Source: Mariannaea sp. PMI_226
Taxonomy: Eukaryota; Ascomycota; Sordariomycetes; Hypocreales; Nectriaceae
NCBI GenBank assembly: GCA_024336345.1
Contig: JANFOG010000016.1
Span: forward strand, 434,001-498,000
Reading direction: 5' to 3'
Length of the DNA: 64,000 nt
Below are positions 25,542 through 37,322 of the stretch, in pieces (within the stretch, counting starts at the first letter, position 1; each line of letters opens with the position of its first letter). The notes under the pieces were generated by a model. It did no database searches. It saw only the letters and a list, made by a program, of their open reading frames with translations, and was not told where the DNA came from. The translations under genes and the position numbers were made by a program.

Positions 25542-26644
25542 ATGGAATGCGTTTTATGAATTGGGAAACTCTTCACGGGGCGCTTTTATGTTTTCGAGGC
25601 GCATGGGCACCACCTCCCCGATCCAGGTGAAAGTGGTTTGAGCGTTGCTCTCTGTTGGATTTTTTGATCTCTCTCTCGCAACGTTACTCACTTCACTCCC
25701 CCGTCACGCTGTGGAAATAGGAAACACTCATGGCAACGAAGTAAAAAAAAAAGATATGACTTTCACACGAATTAATCTTCTTGTAGTCCACTTTTACGAT
25801 CTTTGTTTATCTTTTTTTTGGAACAAATACCCTTTTGAAGTCTCATATATCCCTTTCATGATGATTTAAGATCAGGTAATAACTCTTGTTCTTTTGTCTC
25901 GTAATACCAACCTGCATTTTGCTCAAGTTTCGCAAAGTGCCACTATCTTCTCAAACTCAAAACTCTATTCTATCCTAGAATGCAAGAAACGAGTCATATT
26001 ATACCACTCTCACGGAGTATTTTCTTTCCGTCTTGTTTCAAGTATGGTTCATATGCCGGGTTTGTCAAAAGAATACGAATGGTACTCCATACTAGGTCTT
26101 ATCCAAACCAAATAATGAGAACCAAGGACATTTACAAAGCATCTAATAGCAAATACGTGGTCACGTAAATCACACGAGGGACCATTTCGTTCTGGTTCGG
26201 TTCCAATGGTGTGGAATGTGATATATTCCATCTATAGTACAGTTTGTTTCGCCGGAGAACATAGAAATCCAGCCCCATATAATTCGAGTTATAAGGTCTT
26301 GAGTGCGGGAACCTCTCCGCGGGTACGACGTCCATCAGAAATCGCAAAGGGGAAAAAGAGGGAGATCAAAGTCATATAACAAATGCAAAACCAGCTGCCC
26401 CCGTTAGCCCGACCTCAGAAAAAAGAACCCCTCAGTCTTCTTTCACTCCTCTCCCTTAAATGTCTAAAATCATTCTGTAGTAACAACCAGGACGACCTCC
26501 GCCCGAAAACATAGCAACAAGGAGGGTTATTTTTGTTGTTTTATTATTAGGTATCGCGAGACCGGCCGTCTCTCTTAGGTATCAACCTTTACTCTTACTA
26601 GACATAGGATTAGTCAGGGTTCAGACACCACTTAAAGTCGTTTC
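25542..26644. other. Intergenic between convergent sba1 and yra1
   Basis: These are the 3' flanks of two converging genes. The DNA is A/T-rich, with several AATAAA-like and TTTTTT stretches that fit polyadenylation regions on both strands. No gene is seen. Confidence 0.6.
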
Positions 26645-28364
26645 TCATCTTACCATAATCTCATCGTCCATGGGGGCATCACCAGTAGCGGGAGCGGCAG
26701 GTGCAGCAGGAGCGTTCTCGGCGCCAGGGTTGGCATTGCCGGCGCCAGAGACGAAGTAGTCAGCCATCTCTGAGTCGAGCTCCTCAGCCGTCTTCTTGGC
26801 AGGGCGGTTGTTGCGACCACGGCGACGCTTGTTGGCAGGGCCCTTGGCAGCGACACCCCCTTTGGCAGCGTTGGTGTTGTGCTTGTCAGCAGCTGCAGAC
26901 TTGGGCTGAGCCTTAGGTTGACTATGACTAGGGTTAATCATAATTTTCTGGTGCGCAGACTGGTCTACCTACGTTGTTCGCTCGGCAAGAGTCTTTGCAG
27001 CGGGAATGACCTTGTCGACCTGAGCGGCTCCGACGACGATTTCGATCTGTGCTAGTTAGATGCTGTAAAGGAGTCATTAGGAGACGATCAAAGCGAACCT
27101 TGATGGGCTTGTTGTCAACAAGAAGACCGTTGAGGTCCTTGAAGGCCTTGCCAGCGCCGTCCGCTCGGTGGAACGTGACGTTGGCGATACCACGGCTTTG
27201 AGAGTTGGGGCCGTACGAGATCTCGACTCGCTTGATAGGGCCAACAGATTGGACGAAGTAGTCCTATCAGGAGAAAATAGTGTTAGTCATCCGAAAGTGT
27301 AGTTGAGAAATATCCGCAGTTCCGTCTTTATGTGCCTCGGTCGATCCGATTCCGATAAATTCCACGTCACCAGGACAGGGACGCCTGTAGCGAACATGAC
27401 CAGCGAGCAGAGCAGCGAGCAAATGACAGAACCATTCGTAAGGAAATTCAAGCAATGTCCCAGAAGCCCACGTCTATCAGAAAATGGCAACTAGTTCTGA
27501 TGGTTCAAAAGAATAGCCCACACGTGAAGGGAACCCCAGCCCACATCCCAACGTAATTTTGCTGACATTGCATGTTCCATGGAAACTGTATTGGACCCAA
27601 CCATAACATTTGCACCAGACTTGATAAGAAATATATACCAATGGCAATTTGCTGCATATGCTCACTGCTGTGCTCGCATGGTCGGTACGAAATTCCAAAA
27701 GCGGTTTCATCCGCCAGGAGAATCGCTTGCCTTTGTTGAAATGGATTTTATGCTCATCGTCTGCATAAGCTTCAATATCCGTTAAGTCGGCGCTAGGCGT
27801 GGGAAAGCTGACCAGGCTCTTCCTACAGAATCATGGCGCGACTGGGATCAACTCGACTCCCGACAACAGGATCCATATTCCAGGCCTTGTTGTGAAGGGA
27901 GGAGAGGCAGCTTGACGATGGCTCCAAATCAACTCACGTGGTTGACGAAGAAATTGAGACAACGCGACGTCGGAAGGCAAAAAGGAGTACGGCGAGAAAT
28001 AACACGTCGAACAAATTCCGCGGGCTTTAAGCGCCGCAACGGAGACATACCTTAATCTGCTGCTCCGAGACGTCCTTAGGCTGGATGAAGTTAGCAGCTG
28101 CATATGATTTTATTCCACGTAAGTAATGGGGGAACGTACCAGATTGCTCACGATGATCTTGCTGTCCTTGTTGATGGGGGCAGCCTTGGCGGGGGTAGGC
28201 TTCGCGCCAACGCCACGGGCAGGCCTCGTGTTTTTCTGAATGCCACCGACGGGTGCGTTGGTAGCCTGACGTCCAGTGGAACGACGAGGGTTGTTGCGAC
28301 GACGAACGCTCTGGCGCTGAGCCGAGGTGATGTCGTCGAGAGCCTGATCGAGCTTGCCGGACAT
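26645..28364 (-). CDS. yra1: mRNA export adaptor Yra1/Mlo3 (ALY/REF)
   Basis: Five exons (28364-28140, 28080-28051, 27263-27099, 27046-26973, 26927-26645) encode 258 residues. ALY/REF proteins couple mRNA processing to export by binding the helicase Sub2/UAP56 and the Mex67 receptor in the nucleus. The N-terminus (MSGKLDQALDDITSAQR) is the N-box that binds UAP56. An Arg/Gly/Pro-rich linker follows. The RRM (about residues 68-145) contains KIIVSNL as RNP2 and SRGIANVTF as RNP1. The C-terminal part is Ala/Lys/Arg-rich and has a second UAP56-binding box (TAEELDSEMADYFVSG). Joins are in phase; the last small intron (GTAGGT donor, 45 nt) is inferred from frame. The intron between exons 2 and 3 is 787 nt, very long for this window. 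Confidence 0.93.
27264..28050 (-). other. Unusually long intron (787 nt) inside the yra1 RRM
   Basis: Donor GTATGT, acceptor TGATAG, and a consensus branch site ACTAACA about 20 nt before the acceptor. Removing it joins SEQQIK to DYFVQSVGPIK, exactly as in the family RRM. Other introns in this gene are 45-70 nt. The intron contains no supported gene. Confidence 0.88.
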
Positions 28365-29596
28365 TGTGAGGAGTTGAGGATTTGAAAGAGTAGGGGGTCA
28401 GGTGTATCTGATTTGCAGATATACAGCAGTCTTGATGAATGCTGTTCTAGCTTGTCAAGGCGTTCGATCAGCAAATCCTATCGAGGGGGCCGAATCGTCT
28501 TTCAGAATATCCTCGAAAGCGCGAAGAGAGGGTTGAGAGAAGATGTAAAAAGAAGCTTTGGCGAAGGAGATCGCAAAGCCGTGAGGTCGAAGAGAAGAGA
28601 GTAGTCACTGAAAGGCGGCTGCTCCGGAACTGCGAAATGTGATGTCGCAGGGGAAAATTAAAACAAAGAGAACACGGTAGAGAAATCCGACCGAGTCTTA
28701 ATGGGTAGAAGGGATGGGGCTGTGCTTCGCGTGTGGGCGTGAGACTTCAAGTTGGTTGATGAAGAATGAAGAATGGAAGAAGAGGGAGCGCGCAGGCAAC
28801 GGTGCAGGAAAATATGGGGGGTGGTGGGCGCTCCTGCTCCTGCTCCTGCTCCTGGCTGCCCAAGGCAGTGGCAGCGCGTACCTGAGGAGCCACCTAGGGA
28901 CCACATTTCTTGCTTGATATTGACGAATCAAATCGCTTTGAATCTTTACTAGCTTCATTTGAGCTGACACTAAGCCACAACTAGCCACAAATCACCAGAA
29001 TCTTGGGCCATTGCTGCAGTCAGTGCTGTGGGGCCAATTAGCTGAGGCAACCTGTTGGCAAAGCCGACGCAAGGGATGCGCGCTGCGCGTGTCGGCGCTC
29101 CAGAACAGAAGATGGCATGTACCACAAGCATGAAAGAAGGATAAAGGATCTGCAATTGTCAATGATATTCGAAGATTTATGAGTACTTGATGGGTGTTCA
29201 TCAGGTATCTTTGGTAAAGTTCACTGGCTGAAATAGATTCTAAAACTAAAAACATCATGCTTTGTCTCCACCATGTGTTCTCTCTCGCTGAGCATCCTCT
29301 TTTCGTATGTTCTTTCAACGGGTAAAAGCATCCTTTTGCTTGGTTCCCTGGTTGTAATATCGACTCCTACGCCGATTGTATTTTGTACGCCAACGCAATG
29401 TAGGTGATCTCCTCCTGAGATGCGCCTGAGGCTCGGTGCTTTGTTAAGTGCTGCTTATCCCCTTAACAGTGGCCTAGCCATTTGCCCAAGCATTTCCTCA
29501 ATCCATCTCATCATCGACTGCCATACTGGATAAATCTCGAATGCACGAGAATGTACGAGGAAGTAGTGTAATGTCGTGATCGTGTTGACTTGGCAC
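28365..29596. other. yra1 promoter region and ost4 3' flank
   Basis: No gene is supported. A short (CTCCTG)4 repeat occurs near 28834-28858. The left part should carry the yra1 promoter and 5' UTR on the minus strand. Confidence 0.55.
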
Positions 29597-29758
29597 TTAG
29601 TTTGCATGTTGCTTCTTCGGGGTAGTGCCCTTCTTCGCTTCGAGCTTCTCGTCTGAGCCGGATGAGTTGACTTCGAGGAAATGATAAAGGACAATGAGGA
29701 TCATGGACGCAGAGCCCAAGAAGATCGCTAAGCGATATAGGTCGGCGTCGGAGATCAT
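29597..29758 (-). CDS. ost4: Oligosaccharyltransferase subunit Ost4
   Basis: A single coding exon encodes 53 residues, easily missed because of its size. Ost4 is a mini-protein of the ER oligosaccharyltransferase that holds the catalytic Stt3 subunit with Ost3/Ost6 during N-glycosylation. The N-terminus MISDADLYRLAIFLG closely follows the fungal Ost4 start (MISD-x-x-L-x-x-LAI). It runs into one membrane helix (about residues 8-29, AIFLGSASMILIVLYHFL) that ends in YH, as in yeast. The Lys-rich tail (EAKKGTTPKKQHAN) makes it longer than the 36-residue yeast protein. The ATG at 29758 is fixed by the conserved MISD. A probable 5' UTR intron lies just upstream. Confidence 0.9.
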   Translation of the reverse strand: MISDADLYRLAIFLGSASMILIVLYHFLEVNSSGSDEKLEAKKGTTPKKQHAN

Positions 29759-29817
29759 CGTGAAAATCAAATCAAAGAAGTCAGGAAGTTAGTCGATTGG
29801 GTCGGAATTCGGGGAAG

Positions 29818-29926
29818 CTATATAGCAATACGAATGTCAGTAATGATGTCGACGATGGATATCCTATACGATAGCATCTTTTTTATTTATCACCAACTCC
29901 GTGGGGCGCTTCAAGGTTCTACTTAC
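29818..29926 (-). other. Probable 5' UTR intron of ost4
   Basis: On the minus strand a GTAAGT donor (29926-29921), a TACTGAC branch site (near 29835) and a TATAG acceptor delimit 109 nt ending about 60 nt before the ost4 ATG. All three signals are in proper order and spacing. Confidence 0.65.
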
Positions 29927-30381
29927 CTCAGAAGATGCGGCAGTAAGAGATGTTGTGGTAGGATGCGGCGACGATGCCTGGGTTTGTGTACAATGATGAA
30001 GGCTCGTTGACAAACAGGCCAGTTGGAGCTTCACGTGTGCTCCCGTCCATCGGCATCGAGGTACGTACTTCTCCAGTCAAGGGGGTCCCGTCATCTCTGG
30101 ACTCTGACCCCACCATCCAAAGAAAAAAAGTCTTGTACGAAACAGCACCTTTCACGTGACCCTAGTGACTTCATCCCACCACACCCAGGAAGCCCACCAA
30201 CGAGTAATTCCTCACGTAAAGGTTTGCCCGTCAGTTGGTATCTTCTTGTGCCTTGTTCGCCCAAAAAAATAGAACCAACGAACTTCAAAACCTGGAAAAC
30301 AACTTCCCCAAGCCAGTCCTTTAACAACCTCCCGATTGTGCTCGAACGTTCCCTCGATTACCCCGCTACCGACCATCCAGC

Positions 30382-31530
30382 ATGCCTCCCAAGAAAGACA
30401 AGGGTGGCAATGTGCCCAAAAAGGCTACGAAGTCGGTCGAGGATCGAACGTTTGGTATGAAGAACAAGAAGGGTGGTGCTGCAAAAAAGGAAATTGCTCG
30501 TATGGCAGCGAACCTTAAGAACGGAGGATCCGCCGACGAGAAGCGAAGGGCTGCCGAGAAGGAAGCCAGAGAGCGAGAGAAGAAGGCCGCTGAGGACGCC
30601 AAGAGGGAAACTGAGGCTCTGTTGAACAAGCCTGCCCAGATCCAGAAGGTTCCTTTTGGTGTTGATCCCAAGACGGTCGTGTGTATCTTCTTCAAGAAGG
30701 GAAACTGCGAGAAGGGCAAGAAATGCAAGTTCGCGCACGACCTGGCTGTTGAGCGTAAGACAGAGAAGAAGAACTTGTACTCAGACTCCAGAAAGGATGA
30801 AGAGGAGAAGGAAAAGAAAGTTGAGACGTCCGCAGATTGGGACGAAGAGCAGCTGCGAAAGGTGGTCTTGTCTAAGAAGGGTAACCAGCGAACTACCACA
30901 GACAAAGTGTGCAAGTTCTTCATCGAAGCTATCGAGGATGGAAAATACGGCTGGTTCTGGATTTGTCCAAACGGAGGAGACAAGTGCATGTACAAGCATG
31001 CTCTGCCACCTGGGTAAGTATTTTACGACATTGACCTGCAACTCTCCGAAAGCTAATATTTCCATGCTAGTTTCGTACTTAAGACTAAGGAACAGAGAGC
31101 CGCCGAAAAGGCTCTGCTCGACAAATCGCCACTCAAGACGCTCACCCTCGAAGACTTTTTGGAATCAGAACGTCACAAGCTTACTGGAGATCTTACCCCT
31201 GTTACACCAGAGACCTTTGCGAAGTGGAAGAAGGAGCGTCTCGACAAGAAGGCCGCCGAAGAGCAAGCCCGCAAGGCGAAGGATAACACCGGTCGTGCCC
31301 TGTTCGAGAGTGGCAAGTGGAGGGATGAGGACGATTCTGAGGCTACCGACGACGACGACGACGACCTTTGGAACCTGGCAAAACTCAGGAAGGAGACGGA
31401 AGCACTGCGAGAACAGAAGGAAGAGGAGCGACTCGCTGCAAGTCTGGGGACTCCTCTGGCACCAACTGAGGTCTCTACTGAGGTGGGCACTCCTGCCGAG
31501 AGCTCAGAGACTGCAGCATCTGGATCTTGA
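30382..31530 (+). CDS. tma46: CCCH zinc-finger ribosome-associated protein Tma46 (DFRP1/ZC3H15 family)
   Basis: Two exons (30382-31013 and 31071-31530) encode 363 residues; yeast Tma46 is about 345. Family members bind the GTPase Rbg1/DRG1 and associate with translating ribosomes. The N-terminus is Lys-rich (MPPKKDKGGNVPKKATKSVE), followed by a long basic/acidic helix. Zinc finger 1 is C-x7-C-x5-C-x3-H (about residues 100-119, VCIFFKKGNCEKGKKCKFAH). A second finger near residues 181-207 ends CPNGGDKCMYKH. The C-terminal DFRP region contains SPLKTLTLEDFLESERHKL and an acidic Asp run. The intron (57 nt, GTAAGT...GCTAG) falls within the glycine codon after CMYKHALPP. It is divergent from ost4. 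Confidence 0.93.
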
Positions 31531-33199
31531 GAACAGGCATGTGAAACATGTGTATAAATTCATGAATGAGATGGTCTAGATTAGTGGGAATTTTCTGGCG
31601 TTTGCTGGGCTCACTCGAGGCAGGCCGCATAGAGGCAAGCCCGAGCCCTGATGGAGCGTATCATGTCACTTACAGCGAAAAGCCCCGTCAGGTCTACGCT
31701 GGCGAATCTCGTCGCCTTGCCTATCCTCCCAAAATGGAGGAAGGATGACGTCTTCCCCCCCGGAGTAGACTACATACAGTATAATAGCGCACAGATTATA
31801 AATAAATAAAATAAAAAGGCGATCTGAGAAGGATGTTGGCTAGAAGGGGCCATGACCATACATACACTATGTATCTATGCGGGTGACGTGCAAGGGTAGG
31901 ATCGTGTGAAAGTGAAGTGGTTGCGACGAGGGCGAAGACTGGACCTTACTGGCGCCAGTGTAGCAGTGGGCGTTTTTAGTGGGAAGGCCTCGAAGGCGGG
32001 GGAGGTGGGATGCCTCTATTCAATGAGCAAGAGATGCACTACTATGTACATTGAAGAGCAGATCAATTGCTTCTCATGGGTATTGGATTGATGGGCTGAT
32101 GAGCGTTGTTGAGAGGTCCATTGCTGTTGGTTATGGGTAGACGCGGCTACTAACTAACCCCGGAAGAAGAGAAGTGGGCGGAGTCACGGGCAAAGATGGT
32201 GTGGAGGGACCGTGCCGATGGTGGCGATTGGGCAAGTAAGGTAACCGGACATGGAAGTCCGTTGTCCTGTTTTGGGAGGGGTGTAGAGATGGGATAATAT
32301 GAACTGATGGGTTGGCTAGCTAGCTAGCTGAATGATTTGATTCGATTTGATGATTGATAGACCTTGGGGAGAGTGACAGGAGAGCCGGTTTTGTGACTGT
32401 GCAGCTGTGTAAACCGAAGGATGTTGAGAATGAAAAGAGGACGGGACGGGGTGTTAAGAGAGGTAGGTAGGGAGAAAGGAAGGGAGAGAGGAAGAGAGGA
32501 AGAGAAGGAGGGAGGGATGGAGGGAGGGGAGCTGTTGTTGGATGCCACGATAGATGCATGGGATGAAGGACATCTCGGCGCAATGTCGCCAAGGCCCTGG
32601 CCGATCTACTATAGATACAGTCTTGACAAGACAAGATGCCACGGAACGGCCCAAGCGTGAACCATGACGCTGGGTTGGCTTGAAGAAGACATTGTCCTGC
32701 TGACCACAATGCTGGATGGATGCTGGGGAAACCTCATACGGGGTTGTGGTAGCTGAATGTAGGCCTGAGACGAGTGATATGGAGAGATGGTCTGATATTC
32801 GCTTCAGAAAGCATGTGAATGGGGCGAGGCGAGGAAGAAAGGATGGTGTGCCAGCTATCCATGACATCCGGGGGAGAAGTGAGTACAAGCTATGTGGTAG
32901 AAGTGCCCTCTCTCATGCCGTCTCTCAGCCCAGAGTCTGGGGTTCCATCCTCATATGGCTTATTACCCCCAGCAGGTTATAATTGATGATGGCACGTAGT
33001 CGGACACTTGAAGCCGGGGACTAACGTACCTTGGGGGGGGAATTATAAGGTACCTTACCTTGGAGAAGGAAGCTAAGGCACCTACCTGCGTAACCTTGGT
33101 ACCTCTCTTGCCTATAAGTACCGGGAGGACCTAGAGAGGGTGGGGGGAAACAGTACCGTACCTAAGCCTTTAGTGGTTGGTCCCCTAGCAAAACTGCAG
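31531..33199. other. Intergenic
   Basis: No gene is supported. It holds the tma46 3' flank, a purine-rich stretch (about 32440-32530, repeats of GGGAGAGAGGAAG type), a GCTA tetranucleotide palindrome near 32316-32329 and clustered GGTACC/AAGGTA motifs at 33040-33160. Confidence 0.55.
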
Positions 33200-33451
33200 T
33201 TACAGCAGCACTTGGAGGGGTCTGTGATTGACCATGCGGTCATCAGCAACCCCCCGCAGCCCATTGAACATCTTCTCCACGATGGGCTCTCTTCGGATCC
33301 TACTCGCACCCTCAAGCAAGCTTCTGGCCCAAGAAAACAAAACCCAACCCTACCTACGTACATACTTATAGAGCACGGCGACAGCGCCAACGCCAACGAT
33401 AGTGACAGCACCTAGCAGCGTAACCAAGAATACCAGGAAATCGATCCCCAT
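33200..33451 (-). CDS. Possible small single-pass membrane protein, 61 aa
   Basis: Two candidate exons (33451-33366 and 33299-33200) would encode 61 residues. Exon 1 encodes a short N-terminus and one strong hydrophobic helix (MGIDFLVFLVTLLGAVTIVG, continuing VGAVAVLYK). The donor is GTATGT and the acceptor GAGTAG, and the join preserves the frame to a stop. The second half is charged (RREPIVEKMFNGLRGVADDR). I recognise no family. The layout (tiny N-terminus, one helix, basic flank after it) would fit a type III or tail-like small membrane protein. The branch site is not clear and the acceptor is not ideal, so this is a hypothesis. It is divergent from the carrier gene at 34201. Confidence 0.5.
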
Positions 33452-34200
33452 CGTCTTTGCGCAACAACAACCCCGCCCCCCTCTTGACTCAAAAAAAGCT
33501 TCCATGCCAGTTTGATCCCAGCTTCTGTGAACCTAATAAAGGGTCGCGTGCAACCACCTCCCGCCCTCGCCCCAAAATCTTGCTTTCTCTATTTCTTTCC
33601 CTCCCTCCCTTCATTTCCTTCCTGCATAGATAACCCCCCCTCCCCCCAGAAAAAAAAAATCAGAAGACTGAGGGAGCATCGCAAACAAGAAGCCGCGCTG
33701 CTGCTGCCGTTCGCCGCCGCCGCCGTCCTGCCGGACGCCCGAGCGCCCGAGCTACAGTTGGGAAAAGCCGCCCACCGCCTTGGGGCCCTCCCCGTTCCCA
33801 CAGCGCGTTATCCACTGGGGCCCTTCCACCTTCTTTACCCACCCATTCGACGCATCCCACCACCGTTCCAAAGGCCGACGTCCCGCAAAACTCGTTCCGT
33901 CCCCCGTCTCTGCGCTGCCCGCATTCCGATTTGCGCTTCCCCCGGGCGTCGGATGGAACCAGCAGTTTCTGGCGACTGGCCGTCCTGCGACCGCGCCTTC
34001 AACCTCGGCCACCTCGTCCACACTCCCAGCTAGGCGGCTCCCCCCCGACACCCTCCCCAAAGCTCTGCTCCTTACAAGCTTTTGCTTCCAACAAAACAAA
34101 GAAAACCTGCTCTCCAGCTCGTCTCCAAGCTCCCAAACGGCAAAACGGTCTGGGTTTCCCCCCAATTGCTTTCCCCCCCTCCCTAGGAGAGTGGGAAGCT

Positions 34201-35637
34201 ATGACCGCTGAGGCCAGACTGGTTCATCAACATGTCCCAGGTCGCTCGTCGCCAACGCCACTGCTCTCTCCAGCTGCTCCATCTACCATCATGCCGCACG
34301 CCGCTGGAGGCCGGCGCGACGGCGAGAAGATGACGACGGCCTCCTCCGAATCATCCACCAGCTCCAATGGCCAGTACTACACATTCGTCAAGCACTACCG
34401 CACAGAGATCGCCGCCAGCTCCTCCAGCGTTTTTTCCACCCTCGCCGCATTCCCTCTCGATAGCGTCAAGACGCGCATGCAGACCTACCAGTACAAAGGC
34501 TTCCTCGACTGCGTGCGACACACTTACCACACCGAGAAGCTGGGAGGGTTCTTTCGAGGTACTGCTCAATTCACAATTGCATTTTTTCTTCTTCTTTTCT
34601 TTTCCTTCTCAATCGATGAACTCTGCAAGCCCAGAAAACTGACCAATTGCTCCCACGACTCCTAGGCGTTACGGCTCCAATGGCCAGCATCACCCTAGTT
34701 CGAACCGTCTCCTTCTCCATTTACCAACGCGCAAAGTACTCCTACTCTTCCTGGGTGAAACGAAATACCGGCTTCGATATTATTGCGCACGTCAACCGAC
34801 AGGGCACCTATCCGAATTTATATTCCGTTGCCTGTTTCGGCGCAGCTGGTGCCACCGCCGGCTCCGTGATAACCTTTCTCGCCTGCCCATTCGAGCTCAC
34901 GAAATTGAGCGCCCAGGTCTCCGTTCTGCTTGCCGAGCGTGGTGGTGGTGTAAAGGGCAGCCATGCGGTGGCCGCAAGCTATCAGAACAAAGGCACCCTC
35001 AGGACAATGGCCAACATAATCAAACACCGCGGTGTCCTCGGTCTCTACACTGGCTTTAACCTCCATCTATGTACGTTTGCTTTTGGAGGTGGACTGCTGC
35101 ACGGCGGAAGGGGGGAATGGGGGGAACGAATCTCCATCGCTAACACAGGACTTTCTTTGCAGTACGCGATACCCTTGGAACGGCAATCTACTTTATGGTA
35201 TATGAGAGCGGGAAGCAAATTGGAAACACTTTTGCCGGCGATCACCCCAACAGCAACAAATTGGCCGTTGTTGCCGCGGGAGGCATGTGTGGATTGGTAT
35301 CATGGGCCATGATTTGTTAGTTTTCCTCCCCTGTTCCCCTTGACATATCAATGTCTTTTCTCTCTCTCTAACTTTTTACTGATTTCCTCATTTCTCTTCT
35401 TCCTCTTCTCCAGATCCCATTGATTCTGCCAAGAGTATATACCAGCGAAACTCTTTGCTTTATTCAAAAGGCCAGAAAGTCGAGCCTGCGCCCAAGATCG
35501 AGTTCTTCAAGCGTCATATGTACCGAGGTCTAGGCGTTTCCATGAGCCGATCCTGCGTTGTCAATGCCATTTTCTTCTCGTCATTTGAGTTTATCAAGAA
35601 GCACATCACTACGCTTGACGAACAGGGCAGGTTATGA
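34201..35637 (+). CDS. Mitochondrial carrier family (SLC25) protein
   Basis: Four exons (34201-34558, 34666-35070, 35163-35315, 35414-35637) encode 379 residues. The protein should exchange a metabolite across the inner mitochondrial membrane. Three repeats each carry a PX[DE]XX[KR] signature: PLDSVKTRMQ, PFELTKLSAQ and YPIDSAKSIYQR. The GFFRGV and GLYTGF matrix-loop motifs are also present. The third signature has Ser-Ile-Tyr after the Lys and the second lacks the usual Arg, so substrate cannot be assigned; it is nearest in style to the carnitine/basic amino-acid branch (inference). The start is uncertain: 34201, 34291 (349 aa, better context) and 34330 are all in frame, and the first 60-70 residues are Ser/Pro-rich and non-conserved in character. 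All exon joins are in phase. Confidence 0.88.
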
Positions 35638-37322
35638 GCCTTTTTTTTTTTTTTTTTTTTTTTTTTTGGTTTACTAAATGAGCAACAACAAAGCAAAGGC
35701 CAATCATTGAAAAAATAGCAAACGAAACAAATGAGCACAAAAAAAAAACCAATTCACACCAATTCGGGCCGCGGCTGTCGCAACGGTTGTTGGCAAAGCG
35801 GTCGGGTCAGGCCGGGTCAGGGGATTTCAATTGGGTAGGGTCTGCCAACAGGGAACAGACGAACGAGCATGCATGCATTAACGGTTGGGCGTTTCGGTGA
35901 AAACATTATTTCTCTCAGTTTTTTTTTTCATGACATATCTATCCCTTGTCAAAACCTGGCCAAGTTCCAGGCATGTTTTTTTTTTCCTCCTCTCCCCATC
36001 CGTCATTTTGATATTGGGAGGGAAATGGATAGGGAAAGGGAAGCGGGAGGGTTTGGGTGTTTTCTTTTTTTTTTTTTTTTATATATGTGAGAGATAAATA
36101 CTCTCTCATCTGCTTTTGGAGGGTTTTTTTTTTCTTTCTCGAGGTGTATGATTTACCTTTACCATGTGGGAAAACAAAAGAGAGGGCGATATATTGACCA
36201 GAGATGTTCATCAAGGTATTACAATCAAACGAAATGGCAATGGATAGGACCAGGACCAGGACCAAGGCAGGTTAACGGAGTTGTGATGATCGGAGGTGGA
36301 ACTCATCCCCCTCTCCTCCTCCTCCTCACCCGCTCCCCTTCCGGCGAGAAAGAAGAATGCTATGTAGACAGACAGACAGACTTGTGTGCTTTGATTCCCA
36401 AAGCAAACGGCCACAAAGCAGCCAGCACTTCCTTCAACGTTCCAAATTCCCATGAAAACTTCAAAGAATTAAAAAGGTGAACTTGGGACACATGTGTATT
36501 TGCACCCCATCAGCTGACAGAAAGTACAACTCTGCAAACTTGATTGGACCTTAGTTGGGGGCAGCACCTTTGTCCTCTGCCATCCAGTTTACATGATGCC
36601 TCCCCCCTTTTTGAATTCTTCTTTTCTTGCTCTGTTTCACTGCCACTGCCCCTTGTGATTGGTGTGATATCTGACTCGGAATTCTAGCTAGTGTACTTAC
36701 TCAGATGTTTGGTACTTATCATGAGGATACCCCCGAGTTGACACTTATACGAAAGATTGGCCACGATCACATCTGTAACGATTGATGAACAAAGACTATA
36801 TTGGGGGAGAAAAAGAAATCGAGAGGAGGAGAAGGAAAGAAACATGGCATCGTATCATCTCGTCATGCAACGGAGGAATTACATTTAGCATATAATCAAG
36901 ACTGATTTTTTGGTCTATATTCCAACCTTCAATCCATCCTTATTTTTTTGGTGTTCTTCCCACTTTCTCCTTTTCACGTCATAACTCCTTAAAAAAATAT
37001 GCAGACATGAAAACTTTTTTGTCTACAGCATCTTCCTCATCTAGACTTTTGATTCCTCTTCCCAAGTCGAGTATGAAAGTGTCTGCAAATCTCCTATCAC
37101 CCCCTTTCTGTGCTCCGTATAAATCTGTTCGCTCATTGACTTCCCCTTCGTCTAGTTGATGCATCTCCGTCTCTCTCTTTAAATCCGACTCTTTCTCAAG
37201 CCACGTACTTTCGTGGCTCTGTAAAATTGTTTTTTGGTTGTTTTGAATTAAATGCGTTCATTGGAGTGAAAAAGAAACAAGAGAAACCTCGCTGACCCAA
37301 AGATCCTCACATAAATCGCTCT
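35638..37322. other. Intergenic between convergent carrier and thr4 genes
   Basis: This is a long 3' flank region with a 27-nt T run (35641-35667) right after the carrier stop codon, a further T run (36065-36080) and other short homopolymers. No gene is seen. Confidence 0.6.
35641..35667 (+). repeat. Poly-T homopolymer, 27 nt
   Basis: An uninterrupted T run begins 3 bp after the carrier stop codon, in the probable 3' UTR. As RNA it would be a U tract; alternatively it is an expanded slippage tract. Confidence 0.9.

Noticed and set aside
33931..34665. Upstream extension of the carrier gene to an ATG at 33931
   Set aside because: The extra residues are Arg/Pro/Ser-rich and unlike a carrier N-terminus. 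The frame is simply open through the 5' UTR, and later ATGs are closer to the first carrier repeat.
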